Assembly (NCBI GenBank): GCA_017619375.1
Contig: JAFZSL010000057.1
Location: 1 to 36,084 of the forward strand
Direction: 5' to 3'
Source: Prevotella sp.
GTDB lineage: Bacteria; Bacteroidota; Bacteroidia; Bacteroidales; Bacteroidaceae
Length of the DNA: 36,084 bases
The notes under the pieces were generated by a model that saw nothing but the letters and a program-made list of their open reading frames with translations, was not told the origin of the DNA and did not search any database. The position numbers were made by a program, and so were the translations under genes. This document shows, piece by piece, positions 7,893 through 14,748 of the stretch; position 1 is the stretch's first letter, and each line of letters opens with the position of its first letter.

Positions 7893-8627
7893 ATGTTGAA
7901 ACGTGCATTCGCCCTGTTGTGGGCTATCCTCATCGTATGGCCGTCGTGGAGCCAGGACAGGAAGGTGGAAAACCGTCCTTACTGTGACTTGCGGCAGTTC
8001 CATTTCGGTGTCCTTGTCGGTGCGCACCTTCAGGACATCGAACTGCTCAACGTCGGTCCGCAACAGATCGAGCAGGAGGACGGCACATATGTGGAGCGAC
8101 TGGTGTCGTGCGACCAAGACCGATGGGACCCCGGGTTCACGGTGGGTGTGTTGGGCGAACTTCGTCTGAACACCAACTTCCAGTTCCGCATCGCACCGGC
8201 GATGTATTTCGGCACACGACATCTGACCTTCCTCAACCATTCCGACCAGACGCTGCACGAGGAACGACAGGAGATGAAGACTGCCTATATCTCATCGGCA
8301 CTCGACTTGATTTTCGCCGCACCACGGTTCAACAACCATCGACCGTATTTGATGGCTGGCCTCAACCCGGTGATCAACCTCTCAGGAAAGGACAACGACT
8401 ACCTGAAACTGAAACGTTATGATTTGTTCTTCGAAGTTGGCATGGGCTGCGACTTCTACCTGCCTTTCTTCAAACTTCGTCCAGAACTGAAATTCATGTA
8501 CAGTCCGAGCAACAGCCTTGACAAAGACCACGCCAAACACTTGAGGAACCGCGAGATGATCATGTATACCAACTCAGTAAGCAAGGCTTCCACAAAAATC
8601 ATCGCCCTCACATTCTATTTTGAGTGA
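7893..8627 (+). CDS. porT: PorT-like outer-membrane beta-barrel protein
   Basis: A 244-residue protein with a signal peptide (about 1-20, ending PSWSQ) and a barrel-type C-terminal strand ending in aromatic FYFE. The segments HFGVLVGAHL, FRIAPAMYFGTRHL, RFNNHRPYLMAGLNP and FFKLRPELKFMYSPSNSL match my knowledge of PorT from Porphyromonas gingivalis, an outer-membrane component needed for type IX secretion. Alternating hydrophobic strands fit an 8-stranded barrel. No -7 box was found upstream. It may instead be a general porin-family (outer-membrane beta-barrel) protein, but length and the NNHRPY block favour PorT. The two secreted proteins in this window with type IX-like tails fit the call. 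Confidence 0.7.
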   Translation: MLKRAFALLWAILIVWPSWSQDRKVENRPYCDLRQFHFGVLVGAHLQDIELLNVGPQQIEQEDGTYVERLVSCDQDRWDPGFTVGVLGELRLNTNFQFRIAPAMYFGTRHLTFLNHSDQTLHEERQEMKTAYISSALDLIFAAPRFNNHRPYLMAGLNPVINLSGKDNDYLKLKRYDLFFEVGMGCDFYLPFFKLRPELKFMYSPSNSLDKDHAKHLRNREMIMYTNSVSKASTKIIALTFYFE

Positions 8628-8768
8628 CGCTCCAGAATTGTCGGAACTTTCACCGTAACTGTTCACGAATTTGAGAATTAGAGTATTTATAACATCTCAT
8701 TATCATATCATTAATCATGATTGTCATACGGAAGCATGCGGATAATCATAATCACTGAAGTTTCTTGA

Positions 8769-8812
8769 AGGCCGAAGGCCTGGCTAGACCACAGACAGGG
8801 GTGAAACCCCTG
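8769..8812. repeat. REP-like pair of small palindromes
   Basis: Two hairpins with the same loop: AGGCC-GAA-GGCCT (8769-8781) and CAGGGGT-GAA-ACCCCTG (8796-8812). With the 8834-8877 and 9091-9105 hairpins they form a cluster of palindromes in the gap after porT, as seen in extragenic palindromic elements. Confidence 0.6.
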
Positions 8813-8833
8813 CAAACAAGGATTTTATATAAC

Positions 8834-8879
8834 AACCCCGAAGGGGTGACAGAAAGATTTGTCACCCCTTCGGGGTTTT
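8834..8879. terminator. Long hairpin, likely terminator for porT and for a minus-strand RNA
   Basis: A perfect 18-bp stem (8834-8851 with 8860-8877) with an 8-base loop, followed on the plus strand by TTTT. It is 206 bases past the porT stop. Read on the minus strand the stem is followed by GTTATATAAAAT, a weaker tail. The stem core (CCCCGAAGGGG) is itself palindromic, so a REP-like origin is possible. Confidence 0.7.
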
Positions 8880-8976
8880 ACATAATTTGCTGATTTCTTA
8901 TTAACAAGAAAGTCACAGCAGCCGCACGTTCAACACACTCCGAAGAGGCACGTGACAGCGCTGCTGAGACTTCTTT
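8834..8976 (-). ncRNA. Candidate structured small RNA
   Basis: A promoter match (8982-9011, minus strand) points into a stretch without any sensible reading frame that ends at the 8834-8877 hairpin about 140 bases on. The first half folds into a second hairpin: AAGTC (8910-8914) pairs with GACTT (8968-8972), CAGCAGC (8916-8922) with GCTGCTG (8960-8966), and CACGT (8925-8929) with ACGTG (8950-8954). I cannot assign it to a known RNA family. Confidence 0.45.
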
Positions 8977-8981
8977 GGGTG

Positions 8982-9011
8982 CAAATGTACAACATAATTC
9001 CAAGAATCCAA
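8982..9011 (-). promoter_or_regulatory. Consensus-like promoter, minus strand
   Basis: TACATTTG (8989-8982) is a full -7 box match and TTGG (9011-9008) lies 18 bases upstream. No coding sequence follows it, which is the reason for the small RNA call at 8834-8976. Confidence 0.55.
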
Positions 9012-9266
9012 GCGATAATGTGTAAAATTCCGCACCTCTTCAGGCGAAATCTATGGTCTCGTGAAGGACGGGAAGTTTAGCGCCTTTTCTGGGGGTTCCA
9101 CCCCCGACTATGGTCTTATCGCCCCTTCATGACGTCAACAGTTATAGTTTCGAATAACGCCACATGCCATTCGCCCCAAAAATCCTGACCAAAGAAAATC
9201 ATGTACGACAATCACGGAGAACACAACAGCCAACATGGAAATTAGCATCATTCTTTCCCTTGAACA
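9012..9266. other. Non-coding stretch with one palindrome
   Basis: No supportable gene. It holds a GGGGGT-TCC-ACCCCC hairpin (9091-9105) flanked by a near-repeated TATGGTCT (9053-9060 and 9110-9117). The rest shows nothing recognisable. Confidence 0.6.
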
Positions 9267-9306
9267 GAAATGGGGCGGAAACAGGATGATGTTTCCGCCC
9301 CATTTC
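9267..9306 (-). terminator. Strong hairpin after the small 'WE' protein gene
   Basis: A perfect 16-bp stem (9267-9282 with 9291-9306) and 8-base loop, five bases past the stop codon of the minus-strand gene at 9311. No clear T-run follows it in either direction, so it could also act as an mRNA 3'-end stabiliser. Confidence 0.65.
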
Positions 9307-9310
9307 CATG

Positions 9311-9526
9311 TCATTCCCAAATATCTCCTGTTCTATCATCAAAACTCCTTATACCATAATCATCGTATCCTTCAAAATCAAAGGAATCTTCATCAAAATT
9401 ATGGCGAGGAGCCCACTGTGTATTGGTTTCAGAGTCAGCTATTATCACAAGAATCTCCGATGCATTTACCTGAACTATTTCAATCTGGGGTGGGGTGTAT
9501 TTACGTTTTTCCATGTTAGAATTCAT
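9311..9526 (-). CDS. Small protein coupled to a secreted protein, ends in IWE
   Basis: A 71-residue protein with no family I can name. The ATG at 9526 overlaps the stop codon of the upstream secreted-protein gene (ATGA), suggesting translational coupling; an ATG at 9514 (MEKRKYTPPQ) gives 67 residues and may be the real start. The N-terminal half is basic then hydrophobic (KYTPPQIEIVQVNASEILVII). The C-terminal half is strongly acidic and aromatic (DEDSFDFEGYDDYG) and ends in DIWE. There is no signal peptide or catalytic motif. The same arrangement, large secreted protein then short protein ending in WE, occurs at 28463-28627. Similar short ORFs with KxYxxP starts and acidic ends are, to my recollection, common and uncharacterised in Prevotella. 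Confidence 0.7.
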   Translation of the reverse strand: MNSNMEKRKYTPPQIEIVQVNASEILVIIADSETNTQWAPRHNFDEDSFDFEGYDDYGIRSFDDRTGDIWE

Positions 9527-11382
9527 TTTATAAAGACTTTTTTTCCTTTAATTATATTAAGACCTTTTGCAGGTTGGGCAATCCGTTGACCACTAATATT
9601 GTATATCGTATATTTTACAGTATGAGGATTTGTTAAAATTTGCTCCACACCTGTTTCCTCATCGAACAAAAACGTAAGACAGTTGACGTTTGCTTGAACA
9701 GCATTTCTGGGCAAAAAGGCTTTATGCGCACCAAGCATCGTTCCCTTATAGAGATAGAACCCCATTATACCATTAAGAGCACTCAGAACATACACGCTAT
9801 GAGATTCACATGAAGTATCCTCATCATAGCCGAGGAGAACCCCTTTTTCCACAGTCGCATTCTCTGCTGTAGGTATTAGCGTAATAGGTGTCATATCTGC
9901 CTTTATGATAACAGCCGTAGAAGCGGGTATAACATTTGTCCCAATCTCTATTAAGTTAAGCTCACTTCCTACTACCTCTCCTATGTATGCTGTAGAGCCA
10001 TCCGGCAAGGTGTAATTACAGTCGCTACTAAAGAATGTGGTGTAATAGTCGGACGGAGCTTCTGGATTTGGGTTGGCATTGAGCTTCATAAGTTTATCAA
10101 CCCTTGCGGTGATAGTTACATTCTCAGCTGGCATAGTGAAGTCAATTATATCAGGCCTATTGATATTGTATCGGCCTTTGAATAATTCCACCTCCTCGCC
10201 AGAAGTCGTAGTACATGATATACCATAGAGATGATAGTTGTCATCTATCTCCTTAGCAGTGAAAAACGGATTATCTCCATAATGATATGACTTAACCAAA
10301 ACCGCTGGTTCTGTATCACTTTCTGTGTTAAAAGAGAGCCATGCTTTGTCTGTGGGTTCGGGTAAAACAATTGTGGCTGTGTAGGTAGCTTGTTCCAATG
10401 AGGCCGTTACGGTGACACCAGCCTCAGGCATTTTGAATTGCCCGTTGCTGGAGACAGTTACATTATTGCCGTCAGTATCTTTTACAGTGTATGATTTGAA
10501 ATTGTAACCAGTACTGGGCTCAATTGAAAGTTGTACTATATCTCCTTTCAAAGCATAATCTTTTGAACAGTTGATAATTCCATTTTTAGGTTGGGTGACT
10601 TTAATTTTATAACTAATTTTCGCTGTTACTGTCACATTTTCTGCCGGCATGACGAAAGAAAAGGTTTTGGTTCCTTCAGTTTTCACTGTCACACTTTTGC
10701 CTGATTCCGTTGTACAGGTGACATTAGAGAGTTTATTACCCCAGTCGCCTTCAGCAACTCCCACGAAATATACTGTTTCTCCTTTTTTAATGCCTGTTTT
10801 GGTGGTGCCCTGGCTTGTAGTGCTGCCAACACTGTTCACAAAGAAGAGTTTTCCGTTTTTGGGTACATTTATAGTGGCTATGTAAGTCGGTGTGGCCGCC
10901 TCATACTCCACATCTATTCTCCAAATTAACAAATCAATCCCATTTTCATAATAATAATAGTCGTCGTATTCTGAAACCGAAGTATTGGTTACCGTGAGAT
11001 TTTTTTGATTTACGTTTGTTATAGTGTAAATAAAAAAATCGGGATGTGGGGATGAGGAAACATCCATCGTTAGCTTTGATGTGCCAGACGAAGTCTTCAA
11101 AGTTTTTGTTGGAAACAAAACGTGTAAAGTCACTTTGGTTATTTTCGAAACATTAGCATTACCTTCTATCTTCAGTGTTCCACCTTCCTTATTCACTTTC
11201 CAACATTTTAAATTATATCCCTTATAGGAATATGAAGCAACGTAAGATGAAGCCGTAACTTTGAAATTGGTGAATTGCTGGGCATTTTTTGTAGGTTGAA
11301 GGATATCTGTTGCACCAAAAGAAACACTAGGTACAGCCATAATTAGGACAACCATCAAAAAAAAGTAATAAAATCTTTTCAT
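9523..11382 (-). CDS. Secreted repeat protein with type IX-like C-terminal tail
   Basis: A 619-residue exported protein with a signal peptide (about 1-23, ending SVSFGA). After an N-terminal beta-rich domain (about 24-165) come at least three tandem bacterial Ig-like/InlB-B-type repeats. Each ends in a similar strand: MPAENVTVTAKI, MPEAGVTVTASL and MPAENVTITARV. A further domain (about 435-575) precedes a final VKYTIYNISGQR...KGLNIIKGKKVFIK tail. That tail resembles the type A sorting domain of the type IX secretion system, which would place the protein on the surface. No catalytic domain is recognised, so adhesion is a guess. The gene is AT-richer than its neighbours. A four-base overlap joins it to the next small gene. 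Confidence 0.8.
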   Translation of the reverse strand: MKRFYYFFLMVVLIMAVPSVSFGATDILQPTKNAQQFTNFKVTASSYVASYSYKGYNLKCWKVNKEGGTLKIEGNANVSKITKVTLHVLFPTKTLKTSSGTSKLTMDVSSSPHPDFFIYTITNVNQKNLTVTNTSVSEYDDYYYYENGIDLLIWRIDVEYEAATPTYIATINVPKNGKLFFVNSVGSTTSQGTTKTGIKKGETVYFVGVAEGDWGNKLSNVTCTTESGKSVTVKTEGTKTFSFVMPAENVTVTAKISYKIKVTQPKNGIINCSKDYALKGDIVQLSIEPSTGYNFKSYTVKDTDGNNVTVSSNGQFKMPEAGVTVTASLEQATYTATIVLPEPTDKAWLSFNTESDTEPAVLVKSYHYGDNPFFTAKEIDDNYHLYGISCTTTSGEEVELFKGRYNINRPDIIDFTMPAENVTITARVDKLMKLNANPNPEAPSDYYTTFFSSDCNYTLPDGSTAYIGEVVGSELNLIEIGTNVIPASTAVIIKADMTPITLIPTAENATVEKGVLLGYDEDTSCESHSVYVLSALNGIMGFYLYKGTMLGAHKAFLPRNAVQANVNCLTFLFDEETGVEQILTNPHTVKYTIYNISGQRIAQPAKGLNIIKGKKVFIK

Positions 11383-11577
11383 ACAACGTTAGAATAATTA
11401 ATTAGTCATTTTTCTATAATACAAACTTTTTCTATTTGGTCTACGTATAAGCTTATTGCCAAGTCAGATAGAACGACTTGAAAGTTGAAAAACAAGTCAT
11501 CAAAAGGATTTCCACCCATCATTACCTAATTTTTTTAGAGATACTCTTTTCATAGAAATAAACAATTAACAATCAGC

Positions 11578-11855
11578 CTACCTCCTTTCCAGCGAATCGG
11601 CCACCTCTGTTTGTTCTTTGCCAATCACTTCCCGACGGCCACGCTTTATGTATTTCCACACAATGGAACTTTTCCCGGCCAGCCTTGGGATGGTCACTCC
11701 TTGCCATTATTAGGAAAAGGGCTTCTTGTACTGGCTCTTGTCCTGGCGAAATAGTATATCAGAAAAACATCATACACGATGCCAAACAAGTCGGCGTATG
11801 CACACAGAAGTGTGAGCCTTCTGACATTCTTCGTCTGAAGGTTCTGGAATACCCG
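11578..11855 (-). pseudogene. Possible decayed gene fragment
   Basis: Two overlapping minus-strand open frames look protein-like although neither has a good start. A 53-codon frame (11855-11694) reads NVRRLTLLCAYADLFGIVYD and continues to NNGKE. A 42-codon frame (11706-11578) reads GVTIPRLAGKSSIVWKYIKR and continues to ADSLERR. They sit end to end with a change of frame, as expected of a frameshifted remnant. I do not recognise the parent family. Confidence 0.25.
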
Positions 11856-11882
11856 TTATATAAAGAATGAAATCAGCTCACA

Positions 11883-11945
11883 CCTGTAGGAATATATATG
11901 TAAGCTGACCAAACGAGCGAATGGCAGCAATATATATACTACAGG
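11883..11945. repeat. Imperfect inverted repeat
   Basis: CCTGTAG (11883-11889) followed by an ATATATAT run faces ATATATAT and CTACAGG (11939-11945) across about 30 bases. It may be a degenerate hairpin or a remnant of element ends. No transposase is present. Confidence 0.35.
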
Positions 11946-12031
11946 AGAAGCAGCCTTCAGACTTTTCCCATATAACTTCGGAATTTTCCAGATTCTCAGA
12001 CGGGCAAAAGCTTATAGCTCTCCTCGATGTT

Positions 12032-12178
12032 TTATAGTCCCTTTCTCAGGACTCCAATGACAAAGGTAGAACTTTTTTCTGAAAGTGCATTCATTGTGAG
12101 CTGTTTTTTATTTTTTTTTGTATTGTGGGCGTACACATGCATATTAAAAGACGCTGTCGAAGCTACAGACCCTGCCAT
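12032..12178 (-). CDS. Possible 48-residue small protein behind an isolated promoter
   Basis: The ATG at 12178 lies only a few bases after the transcript start predicted from the consensus promoter at 12191-12222, so the message would be nearly leaderless. The frame runs 48 codons (MAGSVASTASFNMHVYAHNT, then a lysine-rich stretch, ending VLRKGL). No domain or signal is recognised, and the frame stays open further upstream. It could equally be non-coding RNA. A second TAnnTTTG match lies inside the frame (12068-12061). Confidence 0.25.
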   Translation of the reverse strand: MAGSVASTASFNMHVYAHNTKKNKKQLTMNALSEKSSTFVIGVLRKGL

Positions 12179-12190
12179 TTTGAGCAGAAA

Positions 12191-12222
12191 CAAATGTACG
12201 CTTCCAAGTATAACGCTACAAA
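12191..12222 (-). promoter_or_regulatory. Full consensus promoter in a gene-poor stretch
   Basis: TTTG (12222-12219), a 20-base spacer and TACATTTG (12198-12191) on the minus strand are an exact match to the Bacteroidetes consensus. It faces only the short frame at 12032-12178. Confidence 0.65.
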
Positions 12223-12443
12223 AATAACACTTTTTAGAGTAGCGAAGAAAAATGTAGGAAGAAAAGTATAAAAAATGGATGAGATGGATGAGAAATACTC
12301 CCATACTCTCCCAGCGCTTGGGCTAATACAGATGCCACATCACCCTCAATGCCACCTTTCCTGTTCTCTATTCTTTAACCCAAATTTGAGAATGACTGTC
12401 CCCAAGGAGCGTATGCCGGAAAATCTCCAATTCATGGTAACTC

Positions 12444-13286
12444 TTATTTGCTCAATTCGAAGACCATTTTTCCAATCCAGAGGCCATGTTTCCCATTCTG
12501 GTCCACCGGCACGTCACGTCCGTCAAGGTCCTTGACGAATCTGAGATCCTCGAAATAGGTGTGGGTATGCCCACCAAGCACGAGGTCGATATATCTGGAA
12601 GATTGAATCATTTCAATATCGTCAACCAAGTCGGTGTTCCATCCGAGGTGAGATATGCAGATGACCATGTCGCACTTCTTCTTTTTCTTCAGCAGCGTGG
12701 CCACTTCAAGGGCTTTCTTCACCGGGTCGAGGAAGGTCATCCCCGGGTAATTACGCTTCTCCACCAGTCCTTCGGGTTGGGGCGAGAGACCGAACACCCC
12801 TATCTTCACACCGTTTCTCTTGATGATGACATAGGGTTTGACCACCCCTTCCAAAGGCGTTCCCGTGAAATCGTAGTTGGCACAGACGATGGGGAAGTTG
12901 GCCATCTTGAAGACACGCGCCATGTTGTCCATACCATAGTCGAACTCATGGTTTCCGATGGTGGCGGCATCGATGCCCATCATGTTCATCAGTCCCACCT
13001 CCACATCACCCTTGAACAAGGTGAAGTATGGCGACCCCTGGCAGAAGTCTCCACTGTCGAAATAGAGCAAGTCGGGGTTTTCCTTCCGCTGTTGCTGTAG
13101 GAATTCCAACCTTCTGATGAACCCACCCCTGCCTGCCAGTTCCTTGTCCTGAAGGTTGGGGTTGAGAGGCATGATGGTGCTATGCGTGTCGTTGGTGTGC
13201 AATACGACGAGTTGCTTTCCTTGCGCCAACACATGGGATGAGGCCAATGCGAAAGCAACAACGATGAAAAATATCCTGGTTTTCAT
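12444..13286 (-). CDS. Metallophosphatase half of a split 5'-nucleotidase
   Basis: A 280-residue exported calcineurin-like phosphoesterase that matches the N-terminal catalytic half of UshA-type 5'-nucleotidases, which remove phosphate from nucleotides or related substrates in the periplasm. The signal peptide is MKTRIFFIVVAFALASSHVLA. Metal-binding motifs are in order: HTNDTHS, FDSGDFCQGS, GNHEFDYG, ISHLGWN and GGHTHTY. The frame extends upstream to 13328, into the preceding gene, but the ATG at 13286 starts the signal peptide and lies 4 bases after that gene's stop. The substrate-binding C-terminal domain is missing here and is encoded by the upstream gene, so the two proteins probably work as a pair. 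Confidence 0.88.
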   Translation of the reverse strand: MKTRIFFIVVAFALASSHVLAQGKQLVVLHTNDTHSTIMPLNPNLQDKELAGRGGFIRRLEFLQQQRKENPDLLYFDSGDFCQGSPYFTLFKGDVEVGLMNMMGIDAATIGNHEFDYGMDNMARVFKMANFPIVCANYDFTGTPLEGVVKPYVIIKRNGVKIGVFGLSPQPEGLVEKRNYPGMTFLDPVKKALEVATLLKKKKKCDMVICISHLGWNTDLVDDIEMIQSSRYIDLVLGGHTHTYFEDLRFVKDLDGRDVPVDQNGKHGLWIGKMVFELSK

Positions 13287-13290
13287 ATTC

Positions 13291-14061
13291 TTATTCCTCC
13301 ACGATGATGTAACGTCCTTCCACTTCACTGTCGATGATTTTCCCTTGTGCGGTCATCTCCTTGGCATACTTGATGAAAATCGACCGGGTGAGGTCCTCCT
13401 CACCATCGAACTCCCTCTTCTGGGTGCCATCCTTGAAAGCAGTCATCCGGTCGTTGCCGTGCGCCACATAGTCGACGGTGGTCACACGATAGGAAGCCTT
13501 GGGGTCCACCTCCTTGCCATTGATGGTGACATGCTTGAGCTGATTGTCCTTGGTGGCAAAGATTTTCACCTCCTTGCTGACAGGTTCCCCACCCCTGTAG
13601 ACAATCTGTTGCATCAGTTCGAGCACTTTTTCCCCAGAAAGGGTGAGAAAGCATATCCTGTTTTCAAAGGGCGCCACATCGGTTATATCGCCGATGGTGA
13701 TGTCACCTTTGGCGATGGAAGCCCTGAGCCCCCCCTTGTTGTACACGCCGAAGTCAACCTGCTCCCCATAGTCTTTCGCCGCCCACACCATGATATCGGC
13801 CATGAGGTTTCCCAATGTGCTTTCCGGCTTGGCGGCGACAAGGTCTTTCTTCGCCTTCCCGATGACAGGGGAGAAGATTTGGTCCACCTGCTTGTTGTAA
13901 GGTTGCATGAAATCCGTTACCTGCTGCGGCACGGGCTTGTCGTAGGAGTCATCGATGAGGACTCTCGTGCGCGTGACGCCGGTGACATGGTAATGAGTGA
14001 CGCATGCAGAGAGCAAGGTGGTGAGCATCACCAAACCGATAATCAAATGTTTGTTTCGCAT
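13291..14061 (-). CDS. 5'-nucleotidase C-terminal-domain lipoprotein
   Basis: A 256-residue predicted lipoprotein with signal peptide and lipobox (LLSAC, Cys20). The body matches the substrate-binding C-terminal domain of 5'-nucleotidases. It contains ESTLGNLMADIMVWAAK, the NKGGLRASIAKGDITIGDI block that forms the nucleoside pocket in this family, and VAPFENRICFLTLSGEKVLEL. Alone it lacks the metallophosphatase centre. It is first in a two-gene operon, 4 bases ahead of the catalytic half, and its lipid anchor could hold the complex at the membrane. That two-protein assembly is inferred. Confidence 0.88.
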   Translation of the reverse strand: MRNKHLIIGLVMLTTLLSACVTHYHVTGVTRTRVLIDDSYDKPVPQQVTDFMQPYNKQVDQIFSPVIGKAKKDLVAAKPESTLGNLMADIMVWAAKDYGEQVDFGVYNKGGLRASIAKGDITIGDITDVAPFENRICFLTLSGEKVLELMQQIVYRGGEPVSKEVKIFATKDNQLKHVTINGKEVDPKASYRVTTVDYVAHGNDRMTAFKDGTQKREFDGEEDLTRSIFIKYAKEMTAQGKIIDSEVEGRYIIVEE

Positions 14062-14081
14062 AAAAAAGAATTAGTTTTCTG

Positions 14082-14089
14082 CGAAGATA
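14082..14089 (-). promoter_or_regulatory. Near-consensus -7 box of the 5'-nucleotidase operon
   Basis: TATCTTCG on the minus strand differs from TAnnTTTG at one base and lies 20 bases before the start codon. No -33 TTTG is evident. Confidence 0.35.
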
Positions 14090-14184
14090 GCCATTTTTCT
14101 CCATTTTTGGGACATTTTTGAGGAGAAAAAGGTTTTTCTGTTTGATTTTTCCTCATTTAGGAGAGTTTTTTCAAAAATTATGCT

Positions 14185-14192
14185 TACCTTTG
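14185..14192 (+). promoter_or_regulatory. -7 box of the rplS promoter
   Basis: TACCTTTG matches the consensus. The leader to the rplS ATG at 14281 is about 80 bases. The -33 region is only T-rich. Confidence 0.55.
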
Positions 14193-14280
14193 CACCGCTT
14201 TTTACGTAACCGATGACAGGAAGAAGAGTAGCCTTGTTATGTTGCGTAGGATGACAACCAACAATAAATCATTTATCACA

Positions 14281-14673
14281 ATGGATTTAATCAAAGTTGC
14301 TGAACAAGCATTTGCAACGAACGTTGCCGAGCAGGCCAAGGCCGCTGGCAAGAAATTCGACGAGTTCCACCCTGGCGACACCATCACCGTAGCCTACAAG
14401 ATCATCGAGGGTAGCAAGGAGCGCATCCAGCTCTATCGCGGTGTGGTCATCCGTATTTCCGGCCATGGGGAGAAGAAGCGCTTCACTGTGCGCAAGATGT
14501 CTGGAACCGTTGGTGTGGAGCGTATCTTCCCAATCGAGTCGCCCAACATCGACAGCATCGAGGTGAACAAGCGAGGCAAGGTGCGCCGCGCGAAGTTGTA
14601 TTACCTCCGTGGACTGACGGGCAAGAAGGCACGCATCAAGGAGAAGTGGACTGCTCCGAAAGCACAATCCTAA
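14281..14673 (+). CDS. rplS: Ribosomal protein L19
   Basis: Component of the large ribosomal subunit at the interface with the small subunit. The 130-residue protein shows the family landmarks [45 protein letters not shown] and the basic C-terminus [21 protein letters not shown]. Length is slightly above the usual 115-125. The frame opens upstream to 14239, but the ATG at 14281 gives the normal L19 N-terminus. It is transcribed alone, with its own promoter and terminator. The usual rimM-trmD neighbours are absent. Confidence 0.97.
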   Translation: MDLIKVAEQAFATNVAEQAKAAGKKFDEFHPGDTITVAYKIIEGSKERIQLYRGVVIRISGHGEKKRFTVRKMSGTVGVERIFPIESPNIDSIEVNKRGKVRRAKLYYLRGLTGKKARIKEKWTAPKAQS

Positions 14674-14684
14674 AAAAGAGAAAC

Positions 14685-14716
14685 AAGAGGTTTCATATGA
14701 TGAAGCCTCTTTTTTC
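14685..14716 (+). terminator. Terminator of rplS
   Basis: A 12-bp stem with one G-T pair (14685-14696 with 14700-14711), a 3-base loop and a T-run (to 14716), 11 bases past the rplS stop. Confidence 0.85.
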
Positions 14717-14748
14717 GTTGAATCAAACCATCAAACACGACATACACG

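Larger units (their letters stand above)
11383..12435. other. One-kilobase gap with no confident gene
   Basis: AT-rich stretch between the secreted-protein gene and the 5'-nucleotidase genes. It contains possible decayed coding DNA (11578-11855), two small hairpins (CACAC-AGAA-GTGTG at 11801-11814; an imperfect one at 11817-11841), an inverted repeat (11883-11945), an isolated consensus promoter (12191-12222) and a 48-codon frame behind it. All are described separately. Nothing in it resembles a complete conserved gene. Confidence 0.7.

Noticed and set aside
9012-12435. Insertion sequence or integrative element
   Set aside because: No transposase, integrase or matched terminal repeats with target duplication could be found, only palindromes and a doubtful remnant.
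13156-14121. 321-codon plus-strand open frame
   Set aside because: Antisense to the 5'-nucleotidase pair; the minus-strand proteins have clear families.
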